The translations under genes were made by a program, and so were the position numbers. Positions 23,624-31,971 of a stretch of 64,000 nucleotides of DNA are shown one piece after another. Origin of the DNA: Chitinophaga sp. (GTDB taxonomy: Bacteria > Bacteroidota > Bacteroidia > Chitinophagales > Chitinophagaceae); assembly GCF_017745275.1 (NCBI RefSeq), contig NZ_JAGHZS010000010.1, positions 1 to 64,000 on the forward strand, written 5' to 3'. Positions within the stretch are counted from its first letter, which is position 1, and the number at the start of each line of letters is the position of its first letter. Below the pieces are notes generated by a model that was given only the letters and a program-made list of their open reading frames with translations, searched no databases and was not told the DNA's origin.

Positions 23624-25867
23624 ATGCCCCAACCGGATAATACGAATACCATCTTTCACCTGGCGGCAGATTTCATAAACCACACACACCGCCATATCTT
23701 CCTTACCGGTAAAGCCGGTACAGGGAAAACTACGTTCCTGAAATACATCAAAGAACATACAAAGAAAAATACGGTAGTGGTAGCACCCACAGGAGTAGCT
23801 GCCATCAACGCAGGTGGTGTTACCATGCACTCTTTTTTCCAGCTGCCTTTCGGCCCGTTTATCCCAGGCACTAAAAGAGGCTTTGGAATGGATGAAATCA
23901 GTGGTACAGACAAGCATGGCCTGTTCCGTAATATTCGTTTTACAAACGATAAGAAAGTGCTGTTGCAGGAAATGGAATTACTCATCATCGATGAGGTTAG
24001 TATGGTACGCTGCGATATGCTCGATGCTATTGACGTTATCCTGCGCCACTTCCGCAATAAACCGCTGCTGCCTTTCGGAGGTGTACAGGTACTGTTTATC
24101 GGCGATCTGTACCAGCTCCCACCGGTTGTACCGGATGCAGAGTGGCAGATGCTTTCTGAATATTACAACAGCACCTTTTTCTTCGCTGCCAAAGTAATAG
24201 AACAGGCGCCGCCGCTCTATATCGAACTGAAGAAAATTTACCGCCAGAATGAACAACATTTCATCGATATACTCAACCGCATACGTAATAACGATGTGCT
24301 CCATGAAGACCTGGTGCTGCTGAATGAGCATTATCAGCCGAATTTTAAAGGAGAAGACGAAGAATATATCGTACTCACTACCCATAACAGGAAGGCAGAT
24401 GAAATCAATGCCCGGCGCCTGGCCGACATGCCGGGAAAAGTATATCGTTTCGAAGGCAAGATAGACGGTGATTTCAGCGATAAGGCCCTTCCTACAGAAC
24501 TATTGCTGCAACTGAAAATAGGTGCCCAGGTAATGTTCCTGAAAAACGACCTGGCCCAACCCCGGCGGTATTACAATGGTAAACTCGCCACCGTCAAGGA
24601 AATCAACGACGAGGAAATTATGCTGGTACTGGCAGGTTCTCATGAAGAACTGAAGCTGGGCAAAGAAACCTGGCGTAATATCCGGTATTCTTATAACCAG
24701 GAAGAAAACAGCATAGAGGAAGAAGAAATAGGTAGCTTTACCCAGTTCCCCATCCGCCTGGCCTGGGCGATCACCATCCATAAAAGCCAGGGGCTTACCT
24801 TCGAACGCGCCATTATCGACGCCGGTTATGCCTTTGCTCCCGGGCAGGTATACGTGGCGCTCAGCCGCTGTACGTCGCTGGAAGGACTGGTACTGCATTC
24901 CCGCATTGGGCATGGCAGTATCAAAACAGACCGGCAGGTGATTGAATTTGCGGAAAAAGAAAATGAAGCTAACGAACTGGTAGTGCTGCTGGAAATGGAA
25001 CGGAAGAAATTCCAGGCCACCTCGCTGTTGCAGTTGTTCGACTGGTACCGCATGCAGGCCACCATCCGCAGTCACGCCGTTTGGATCCAGGATAAAAAAG
25101 TACCCGATTTTGATGCCGCCATCAAATTGAGTCGCAGCCTGTCGGCCAAAGTAGAACAACAACAGGAAGTAGCCGCTAAATTCGTGGTGCAACTGCACCA
25201 GTTACTGGATACCGCCGTGCAAACCGGTGAAATGGAACAACTGGAGCAACGTGTCAACAAAGCCATCGGCTATTTCACCCAGAGCATCCACGACGACCTG
25301 ATATTGCCTATACAGGCGCATATTGCCGAAGTAAAAAAGGCCAAATCAAAGAAATACCTGCTGCAACTCATGGCGCTGGAATCCGACTGCTGGAATAAGC
25401 TACGCCATGTGTGGGAGGTGTCTTATGCTGAACTGAACTTTACGGCCGGCCTGAAAGATTATACCAAACTACGGGATGCCGATGCTGCTGCCGCCGCCAT
25501 TCCCGCTAATGCTGCCAAAGAAAAGGCCGCAAAAGGTAAAGTAGAGAAAGGAGCCAGCCGGAGAGGAACGCTGGAGTTATACCTGGCAGGTAAATCGATT
25601 GCTGATATCGCCACTGCCCGTCAACTGGCCATTGGCACCATAGAAAGCCATCTGGCGCAATGCGTGGAAGCCGGTGAAATGGACATCCATCGCTTTGTTT
25701 CCGAAAGAACCATGCGTCTCATACTCAAACACATCGGTGAACTCGGCGCTACCGCTGCCGGCCCCATTAAAGAGAGAGTAGGAGATGCCGCCAGTTTCGC
25801 GGAAATCCGCGTGGTACAATGGTACCTGAAGAAGAAGCAGGAGGAGCAGATCATGAATGGAGCATAA
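23624..25867 (+). CDS. PIF1/RecD2-like superfamily 1 helicase with C-terminal HTH
   Basis: From ATG 23624 (MPQPDNTNTIFHLAADFINH) the protein has 747 aa; an upstream TTG is dismissed. Walker A GKAGTGKTTFL near residue 30, Walker B LLIIDEVSMVRCDML, motif III FIGDLYQLPPV, and C-terminal motifs AWAITIHKSQGLTFE and VYVALSRCTSLEGL place it with PIF1-like helicases. A Lys/Ala-rich linker near 625-645 leads to a winged or helix-turn-helix domain (LYLAGKSIADIATARQLAIG, then TIESHLAQCVEAGE), the RecQ/PIF1-associated HTH_40 type. It likely unwinds DNA in repair or replication. It is flanked by inverted-repeat copies on both sides and is monocistronic. Confidence 0.9.
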   Translation: MPQPDNTNTIFHLAADFINHTHRHIFLTGKAGTGKTTFLKYIKEHTKKNTVVVAPTGVAAINAGGVTMHSFFQLPFGPFIPGTKRGFGMDEISGTDKHGLFRNIRFTNDKKVLLQEMELLIIDEVSMVRCDMLDAIDVILRHFRNKPLLPFGGVQVLFIGDLYQLPPVVPDAEWQMLSEYYNSTFFFAAKVIEQAPPLYIELKKIYRQNEQHFIDILNRIRNNDVLHEDLVLLNEHYQPNFKGEDEEYIVLTTHNRKADEINARRLADMPGKVYRFEGKIDGDFSDKALPTELLLQLKIGAQVMFLKNDLAQPRRYYNGKLATVKEINDEEIMLVLAGSHEELKLGKETWRNIRYSYNQEENSIEEEEIGSFTQFPIRLAWAITIHKSQGLTFERAIIDAGYAFAPGQVYVALSRCTSLEGLVLHSRIGHGSIKTDRQVIEFAEKENEANELVVLLEMERKKFQATSLLQLFDWYRMQATIRSHAVWIQDKKVPDFDAAIKLSRSLSAKVEQQQEVAAKFVVQLHQLLDTAVQTGEMEQLEQRVNKAIGYFTQSIHDDLILPIQAHIAEVKKAKSKKYLLQLMALESDCWNKLRHVWEVSYAELNFTAGLKDYTKLRDADAAAAAIPANAAKEKAAKGKVEKGASRRGTLELYLAGKSIADIATARQLAIGTIESHLAQCVEAGEMDIHRFVSERTMRLILKHIGELGATAAGPIKERVGDAASFAEIRVVQWYLKKKQEEQIMNGA

Positions 25868-25993
25868 AGCGGAAAGCTGAAAGCAAAAAGCTATTGTAGC
25901 GAATGATAAAAGCGGATAGTAATTTATTTACTCGCGTTAGTCATTCGCTACAATAGCTTTTTGCTTTTTGCTTTCAGCTTTCCGCTTTCCGCT
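25868..25993. repeat. Heptad-armed intergenic inverted repeat, copy 3
   Basis: It begins at the base after the helicase stop. Left arm: AGCGGAA, AGCTGAA and AGCAAAA heptads, then AGCTATTGTAGCGAATGAT. Right arm: TCATTCGCTACAATAGCT, then the mirrored heptads with one extra unit. The centre reads AAAAGCGG, an AT-rich stretch and CTCGCG, so the inner GCG/CGC pair is kept although the spacer differs from copies 1 and 2. Confidence 0.85.
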
Positions 25994-26225
25994 CCACAGC
26001 AGGATAGTCCGGGTTGCAAATATTCCCCCGTTTCTTTACTTTAGGTCAGTGAAAAATAAGCCAGTAACCGGTAAAAAAGAGGTAGGATTACTGTGGCCTT
26101 GCCAGCTAAATTTGCATATTGTCAATAAGCTTCAGCAAGGCAGCTACAGGATAAACACTTGTTTTCGCTACCTCGCCGCTAACAGTGAACGGATAACAGC
26201 TAAAAGCTACTAAATTACTTTACCC

Positions 26226-26981
26226 GTGAAAGTAGGATTATTTATACCATGTTATATTGACCAGTTTTATCCGCAGGTAGGTATTGCTACCCTGCAGCTA
26301 CTGCAAAAACTGGGTTGTGAAGTAGAGTACCCGCAGGGACAAACCTGTTGCGGCCAGCCCATGGCTAACTCCGGCTATGAACACCTGACGCACCAGTGTA
26401 ATACCCTGTTTATCAAAAATTTTGCAGACTACGATTATATTGTAGGACCTTCCGGTAGTTGTGTATTGCATATCAAAGACCATTTACACGATCCGGAGAA
26501 GGAAGATAAAGCCACGCATATACGTCAACGTATATACGAACTGACGGAGTTCCTGACCGATATCCTGAAGGTGGAATCGCTCCCTGCCCGTTTCCCTTGT
26601 AAGGTGGGCCTGCACCAGAGCTGCCATGGCCAGCGTGGGCTGGCATTGGCACAGATGAGTGAACTGGTGGCAGCGCCATTTTCCAAACCGGAAAAGCTGT
26701 TACGGATGGTAGAAGGCGTAGAGCTGATACCGCTCGACCGCCAGGATGAGTGCTGCGGATTTGGAGGAACATTCTGCGTGGCAGAAGAAGCGGTGTCGGT
26801 GAAGATGGGAAAAGACCGTGTAGCCGACCACGTTAAACACGGTGCGGAAGTCATCACAGGAACAGATGTGAGTTGTCTGATGCACATGGAAGGTATTTTG
26901 CGCCGTCAGCACGCCGGCGTAAAAGTGATGCATATTGCTGAAATTCTCAATCAAAATATCCATGAACAGGCAAACAGCTGA
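26226..26981 (+). CDS. lutA: Lactate utilization protein LutA (CCG-domain Fe-S subunit)
   Basis: A 251-aa protein starting at GTG 26226 (KVGLFIPCYIDQFYPQVG), which matches the usual LutA N-terminus; no ATG is near. Two cysteine-rich CCG domains are visible, QTCCGQPMANSGY near residue 40 and DECCGFGGTFC near 177, the heterodisulfide-reductase-type cluster sites. LutABC oxidises L-lactate to pyruvate in the cytoplasm and replaces flavin lactate dehydrogenases in many bacteria. It is the first gene of the lutABC operon and overlaps lutB by 20 bases. Confidence 0.92.
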   Translation: MKVGLFIPCYIDQFYPQVGIATLQLLQKLGCEVEYPQGQTCCGQPMANSGYEHLTHQCNTLFIKNFADYDYIVGPSGSCVLHIKDHLHDPEKEDKATHIRQRIYELTEFLTDILKVESLPARFPCKVGLHQSCHGQRGLALAQMSELVAAPFSKPEKLLRMVEGVELIPLDRQDECCGFGGTFCVAEEAVSVKMGKDRVADHVKHGAEVITGTDVSCLMHMEGILRRQHAGVKVMHIAEILNQNIHEQANS

Positions 26982-28341
26982 TCACGCGACACTGGCAGAC
27001 AAGTTCAACGAAAATGAGCCGAGGGTTAACTGGCATGATGAAACGTTATGGTGGGTGCGCGCGAAACGCGACCGCATTGCCTGGACTATTCCCGAATGGG
27101 AGCTGCTGAGGGACACGGCCTCCCAGATAAAATTCAATGCCCTCGGCAACTTGCACGACTACCTCCTGCAATTTGAACAACAGGCACAGCAAAACGGCGC
27201 TATTGTGCATTGGGCCGCCGATGCAGCAGAGCATAACCGCATTGTTACCGACATCCTGAAAAAGCATGGCGTAAAACGGATGGTGAAGAGTAAGTCCATG
27301 TTAACGGAAGAATGCCACCTCAATCCACACCTGGAAGCCAACGGCATTGATGTGATAGATACGGACCTGGGAGAAAGAATTGTGCAATTGGCAAAAGAGC
27401 CACCAAGCCATATTGTATTGCCTTGTATTCATAAAAAGAAAGAGGAAATAGGGGAGCTGTTTCATGAACACCTGGGAACACCCGCCGGTAACGCGGATCC
27501 TCAATTCCTCACGGCTGCCGCGAGATTGCACCTGCGTAAGGAATTTCTCCAGGCCAACGCCGCCATTACAGGGGTGAATTTTGCCGTAGCTGAAACCGGG
27601 GAAATGGTAGTGTGTACCAATGAAGGGAATGCTGACATGGGTGCGCACCTGGCGGATGTACATATTGCCTGTATGGGTATTGAAAAAATTATCCCGGAGC
27701 GTAAGCACCTGGGCGTGTTTTTGCGCCTGCTGGCACGCAGCGCTACCGGTCAGCCTATTACTACCTATTCCAGCCATTTCCGTGCGCCCCGCAAAGGCCA
27801 GGAACTGCATATTGTGCTGGTAGATAATGGACGAAGCAGGCAGCTGGGGCGGGAAGACTTCCGCAACTCACTGAAATGTATCCGTTGTGGTGCCTGTATG
27901 AACACCTGCCCGGTATACCGGCGCAGTGGCGGACACAGTTATCATACCGCGGTAGCAGGGCCTATTGGCGCTATTCTCGCGCCCAACCTGGATATGAAGG
28001 ATTATAAAGATCTGCCTTTTGCCTCTACCTTATGCGGCTCCTGTTCCAATGTATGCCCGGTGAAAATTGATATTCATCAGCAGTTATATAAATGGCGGCA
28101 GGTATTGGTACAGGAGGGACACACATCTGCGGCGAAAACAGCCAGCATGAAAATCATGACAGGGGTATTATCGGCACCCCGTACCTATAAAGCGGCCGGG
28201 AAAATGGGGCGCTGGGTAATGCGTGCATTTCCCGGGATGGTGAACAACCGTATGAATCCCTGGTACAAACAACGGGAGATGCCGGCGCCACCGGCACAGT
28301 CATTCTCCGAATGGTATGCAAAAAATAAAAAATCTTCATGA
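26962..28341 (+). CDS. lutB: Lactate utilization Fe-S protein LutB
   Basis: ATG 26962 (MNRQTADHATLADKFNENEP) is chosen over an upstream TTG; it gives 459 aa. An LUD domain covers about 60-290 (NFAVAETGEMVVCTNEGNAD). Two [4Fe-4S] ferredoxin motifs follow, CIRCGACMNTCPVYRRSGG near 305 and CGSCSNVCPVKID near 358. The C-terminal part is the usual LutB tail (MNPWYKQREMPAPP). It acts with LutA and LutC in lactate oxidation and stress-related redox metabolism. It overlaps lutC by four bases (ATGA). Confidence 0.93.
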   Translation: MNRQTADHATLADKFNENEPRVNWHDETLWWVRAKRDRIAWTIPEWELLRDTASQIKFNALGNLHDYLLQFEQQAQQNGAIVHWAADAAEHNRIVTDILKKHGVKRMVKSKSMLTEECHLNPHLEANGIDVIDTDLGERIVQLAKEPPSHIVLPCIHKKKEEIGELFHEHLGTPAGNADPQFLTAAARLHLRKEFLQANAAITGVNFAVAETGEMVVCTNEGNADMGAHLADVHIACMGIEKIIPERKHLGVFLRLLARSATGQPITTYSSHFRAPRKGQELHIVLVDNGRSRQLGREDFRNSLKCIRCGACMNTCPVYRRSGGHSYHTAVAGPIGAILAPNLDMKDYKDLPFASTLCGSCSNVCPVKIDIHQQLYKWRQVLVQEGHTSAAKTASMKIMTGVLSAPRTYKAAGKMGRWVMRAFPGMVNNRMNPWYKQREMPAPPAQSFSEWYAKNKKSS

Positions 28342-28910
28342 GCAGCAGGGATAAAATATTAGCCGCGGTAAAACAAAACCAGCCGGAGTTTGCGCCGCTT
28401 CCGGCTTTGCAGGGACTCTCCGGAAATATGCCCGGTACACTGGACGCTTACCGGAAGGTGCTGGAAGCACTGGGAGGCAGCCTGTTTGAAATAAAAGATG
28501 AAACGGAGATACCAGCTTTGCTGGCCGAACATTACCCGAATTTACAAAGGGTGATCAATGCCCGGGAAGTATCACGGGAATGGGCAAACGAAGATCCGCA
28601 TTTGCTTGAAGATGTAGATATGGCCATTGTACCCGGACAATGGGGGGTAGCAGAAAATGGCGCTATCTGGCTCACCGAGCAGGAAATGCAGGTGAGAGTG
28701 TTGCCATTTATCTGTCAGCACCTGGCCATTGTACTCCCTCGTCAAAACATATTGCCGACGATGCATGAGGCCTATGAAAAAATTGGCGCGCCACAAACCG
28801 GTTTCGGTGTATTCATTGCGGGCCCATCCAAAACGGCTGACATTGAACAATCACTGGTACTCGGCGCTCACGGCGCAAAAAGCCTGGTAGTGTTTGTGAC
28901 AGAAGCATAA
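28338..28910 (+). CDS. lutC: Lactate utilization protein LutC (LUD domain)
   Basis: A 190-aa LUD-domain protein, starting in the ATGA that ends lutB. Family marks include VDMAIVPGQWGVAENGAIWL, LPFICQHLAIVL and the C-terminal GVFIAGPSKTADIEQSLVLG, GAHGAKSL. It completes the lutABC unit. The operon ends here; repeat copy 4 begins 21 bases later. No LutR-type regulator or LutP permease lies beside the operon. Confidence 0.92.
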   Translation: MSSRDKILAAVKQNQPEFAPLPALQGLSGNMPGTLDAYRKVLEALGGSLFEIKDETEIPALLAEHYPNLQRVINAREVSREWANEDPHLLEDVDMAIVPGQWGVAENGAIWLTEQEMQVRVLPFICQHLAIVLPRQNILPTMHEAYEKIGAPQTGFGVFIAGPSKTADIEQSLVLGAHGAKSLVVFVTEA

Positions 28911-28930
28911 CGTAGAAGGCAGAAGCTAAA

Positions 28931-29198
28931 GCAGAAAGCAGAAAGCAAAAAGCAAAAAGCTATTGAAGCGGTTGATCAAAGCGGATTTTGCTATATACAG
29001 GATTAAACTGACTATGCTGATTTTGTGATGATATTTTAAAGACTTTAAACAAAGATGGGAGATAAAAGCGGGTACATCCGCTTTCATCTCCCATCTTTGC
29101 TAATCAAAAAAATAAAATCAGTTTAATCCTGTATATAGCAAAATCCGCTTTGATCAACCGCTTCAATAGCTTTTTGCTTTTTGCTTTCTGCTTTCTGC
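28931..29198. repeat. Heptad-armed inverted repeat, copy 4, with 81-bp perfect arms and nested hairpin
   Basis: Bases 28931-29011 and 29118-29198 are perfect reverse complements over 81 bases. Each arm has AGCAGAA and AGCAAAA heptads, AGCTATTGAAGCGGTTGATC, then an extra AAAGCGGATTTTGCTATATA stretch ending GGATTAAACTGA. The 106-base centre carries a second near-perfect hairpin, CAAAGATGGGAGAT (29050-29063) against ATCTCCCATCTTTG (29086-29099), around AAAAGCGGG and CCGCTTTC. It lies between lutC and the polysaccharide cluster. Confidence 0.9.
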
Positions 29199-29417
29199 TC
29201 ATAGTAAGGTATCCGTATCGTTTAGTTATTTTTTAACCACAACAGTATTTGAATAAATAGTTTACTAACTTTAGTGATATAATTTCAATAATTAGTAAAT
29301 TGGTATGGTGTTTGTTCGAATGCGTGCGTTGCAAGATTGATTTTAACGCAGGTTTTATAACCATATTTACTTAGCCATATTTTTAGTCACACTGCGTTAA
29401 CCAAAAATTGAAAGACC

Positions 29418-29561
29418 ATGACCATGTATTATCTATCTGACACTTTAGAGCAGCAAGAGATTAGCAAATCGTTACAACAATTACAAACAGTAGGGAGGCA
29501 TCACCACCAATGTTGCCAGGTTTCTTTAATAGTATTTAGTATGGACAGCTGTATAAGCTGA
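29418..29561 (+). CDS. Possible 47-aa small ORF upstream of the polysaccharide cluster
   Basis: ATG at 29418 (a second in-frame ATG at 29424), TGA at 29559-29561. The peptide begins MTMYYLSDTLEQQEISKSLQ, with a polar helix-like Gln-rich first half, then HHHQCC and a short hydrophobic end. No family recognised. It could be a leader peptide, a small regulatory protein or chance. Confidence 0.3.
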   Translation: MTMYYLSDTLEQQEISKSLQQLQTVGRHHHQCCQVSLIVFSMDSCIS

Positions 29562-29786
29562 TCCGCCTATTTCGTATATCCGGTAAAGTTATTTGCTGTA
29601 GCAGCGCCTTTCTATTGCGTTTCAGCAGTTAACTGTAGCCGATTTACTGGTTTTATAATCGCCTTTTAAGCCGATTCGGGCATGCTATGCACTATTCATC
29701 TGTGTTTTAAGGAAACTTTTAAAATTTTTTTTCCACAGTTTACCTTTTGATAACAGAACTTATCAAATTTAGTATTTACTTTGTGC

Positions 29787-29794
29787 TAACTTTG
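29787..29794 (+). promoter_or_regulatory. Candidate -7 box for the polysaccharide cluster
   Basis: TAACTTTG matches TAnnTTTG, in an AT-rich context 142 bases before the first ATG of the cluster. A convincing -33 TTG at normal spacing is not seen. Confidence 0.35.
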
Positions 29795-29936
29795 AAAACC
29801 GAATAGTTTGTAAATCATTTTTAATACCCGGTCTGGATTAACTCACGCGACACTATGAAAACCTTGAAAAAAACGCGGAGGTAGTTGACCAGGCGAATAT
29901 AAATACATTTAATAACCATATCTTATTATTGAACCT

Positions 29937-31877
29937 ATGGTGCGTAGTTCATCGTGGATTACCCCGTCATGGCTAATACTGCTGTTAGACCTGGGGTGTT
30001 CCGTTATAGCAATCAACTTAGCCTTTTTGCTCAGATTTAACTTTGATGTAGATGCATTAGAGGCCTATCCGATGTTGCAGATCGGGACCGTCGTATTAGG
30101 AATTAATCTCGTACTGTCGTTAGTATTACGTACCTACCGCGGGATCGTCAGATTTACCAGCATGGCCGATATTGGCCGCATTGCCGGACTCAATGTACTC
30201 AGCAGCCTTTTCCTCTTTGCCACGGATCGCAGCCACCTGCTAGAAGCACGGCTGAATGCATTCCCCATGTCGGTGATACTGATTAACTTCTTTATCACGG
30301 CGTTCTTCCTCTTATCCTATCGCCTGCTGGTGAAATGGATATTCAAATACTATAATAATTTCCGTAGCCAGAGCCGTACCCGCGCAGCTATTTATTATAC
30401 TGGCCATTCCAGCCTCATGTTGCGCAAAGCCATTGCCGATGATCCTGCCGCCGATGTCAGAATTACCGCATTCCTGGCTGATACCAAGGCGCACGCAGGA
30501 AAATCAATTGAAGGTCTGCCTGTGTATAATTCACGCAAAGGACAGTTGTTTAAAATGGTGAAAGAAGGGAAGATCTCCTTGCTGCTCATCCCCAACGATC
30601 CTCTCGACGCAGCCCACCTCAATGAGCTGGTAGAAGAATGTATTGCACTGAATATAAGAGTACAAAAAATTATTCCTGTGAGCGAATGGACGGAAGGAGC
30701 CACTTCCAATAATAGCATCCAATTGAAAGACCTCAACATCGAAGATCTCCTGGAAAGATCTGTCATCAGTATCAAAAATCAACAGCTGAGCAAAGAACTC
30801 AAAGGCAAAAGTATCCTGGTAACAGGAGCAGCCGGCTCTATTGGTAGTGAAATAGTAAGGCAACTCCTCAACTACGAACCTTCTGTAATTGTACTGTGCG
30901 ACAAGGCAGAATCTCCGTTGCATGAGCTGGAGCTGGAAATAAATGAGAAAGGGGTGAATGTACCGATCATTCCTTTCATCGGAAATGTATGCGATAGTGT
31001 CCGCATGCAGCAACTGTTCGATATTTACGCACCGGCCATTGTTTACCATGCAGCCGCCTATAAACATGTTCCCATGATGGAAAAAAATCCATCCATTGCT
31101 GTTATGAACAATGTACTGGGAACCAAGATAGTAGCGGAACTGGCAGTAGAACACGGCGTGGAGAAATTCGTAATGGTATCTACCGATAAGGCAGTAAACC
31201 CTACCAATGTAATGGGTGCCTCCAAACGTATCGCTGAAATTTTCACGCAGGCATATAACAATAAGCTGAATGAAAAATTTCTGAAGATGGGACCAGTGTA
31301 TACGCCAACGCCTACACGTTTTATTACCACCCGCTTTGGAAATGTGTTAGGCTCTAATGGCTCCGTTATTCCACGCTTTAAACAACAGCTGGAAAAAGGT
31401 GGTCCGATCACAGTCACACACCCGGAAATCACCCGTTATTTTATGACCATCCCCGAAGCCTGCCAGCTGGTGCTGGAAGCCGGCGCCATGGGACAGGGAG
31501 GTGAGATCTTTGTTTTCGACATGGGCAAACCCATGAAGATTGCAGAACTGGCAAGGAAAATGATCCGCATGACCGGCAAAGAGCCTGGCCGCGATATACA
31601 AATCGTTTTCACAGGCCTTCGCCCCGGCGAAAAGCTCTACGAAGAATTGTTGAACAATGCAGAAAATACAATGCCCACTTACCACGAAAAAATTATGATC
31701 GCCAAAGTAAGGTCATCAGATTTTACCGAAGTAAATGAGCAGATTAACCAATTGATAAACACTGCCAAAGGACACTATCTTACGCCAACAGTACAGAAAA
31801 TGAAGGAACTGGTACCGGAGTTTATCAGCCAGAATTCTTCTTATGAAGAACTGGACAAAGACAAAATTAAAATGTAA
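29937..31877 (+). CDS. Membrane nucleotide-sugar 4,6-dehydratase, PglF/WbpM/CapD family
   Basis: A 646-aa protein. About four membrane segments lie in residues 10-130 (LILLLDLGCSVIAINLAFLL, INFFITAFFLLSYRLL), followed by a CoA-binding-like Rossmann domain (150-270) and the extended SDR catalytic domain from about 285 (ILVTGAAGSIGSEIVRQL). The usual Tyr of YxxxK is Met (NPTNVMGASKR), as known for the PglF/WbpM/FlaA1 group. These enzymes convert UDP-GlcNAc to the 4-keto-6-deoxy sugar. With the WbpV-like reductase and WbpL-like transferase of the same cluster this predicts QuiNAc or FucNAc. First gene of the exopolysaccharide operon. Confidence 0.9.
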   Translation: MVRSSSWITPSWLILLLDLGCSVIAINLAFLLRFNFDVDALEAYPMLQIGTVVLGINLVLSLVLRTYRGIVRFTSMADIGRIAGLNVLSSLFLFATDRSHLLEARLNAFPMSVILINFFITAFFLLSYRLLVKWIFKYYNNFRSQSRTRAAIYYTGHSSLMLRKAIADDPAADVRITAFLADTKAHAGKSIEGLPVYNSRKGQLFKMVKEGKISLLLIPNDPLDAAHLNELVEECIALNIRVQKIIPVSEWTEGATSNNSIQLKDLNIEDLLERSVISIKNQQLSKELKGKSILVTGAAGSIGSEIVRQLLNYEPSVIVLCDKAESPLHELELEINEKGVNVPIIPFIGNVCDSVRMQQLFDIYAPAIVYHAAAYKHVPMMEKNPSIAVMNNVLGTKIVAELAVEHGVEKFVMVSTDKAVNPTNVMGASKRIAEIFTQAYNNKLNEKFLKMGPVYTPTPTRFITTRFGNVLGSNGSVIPRFKQQLEKGGPITVTHPEITRYFMTIPEACQLVLEAGAMGQGGEIFVFDMGKPMKIAELARKMIRMTGKEPGRDIQIVFTGLRPGEKLYEELLNNAENTMPTYHEKIMIAKVRSSDFTEVNEQINQLINTAKGHYLTPTVQKMKELVPEFISQNSSYEELDKDKIKM

Positions 31878-31971
31878 AAAAAGAAGTAGCAGTATTTACT
31901 GCCGCATGATATATCGCTCATTCATTTTTTAATCAATGAGTTTGTTATTTATTTAATAGCCATATCGTATA

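Larger units (their letters stand above)
29199..29936 (+). other. 738-base leader of the exopolysaccharide cluster
   Basis: Between repeat copy 4 and the first polysaccharide gene. It is AT-rich and holds two small ORFs: 29418-29561 (47 aa, listed separately) and a 9-aa ORF MKTLKKTRR at 29855-29884. A candidate -7 box lies at 29787-29794. No regulator gene (such as an UpxY/NusG-like protein) is present in the window. The arrangement suggests a long transcribed leader for a large operon; its mechanism cannot be read. Confidence 0.4.

Noticed and set aside
25968..26213. 81-aa ORF starting inside repeat copy 3
   Set aside because: Its start is the repeat arm and the rest is the intergenic region before lutA; no recognisable domain.
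19196..29198. CRISPR array made of the AGCNNAA heptad repeats
   Set aside because: Units are 7 bases without spacers and arranged as inverted arms; no cas genes are present.
19196..29198. Insertion sequence or transposon for the inverted repeats
   Set aside because: No transposase ORF lies inside or beside any copy, and I see no consistent target-site duplication; a non-autonomous element remains possible.
29870..29890. JUMPstart/ops-like element before the capsule operon (GCGGAGGTAG)
   Set aside because: Only a partial resemblance to GGCGGTAG and ops is an enterobacterial RfaH site; no RfaH-like gene is visible.
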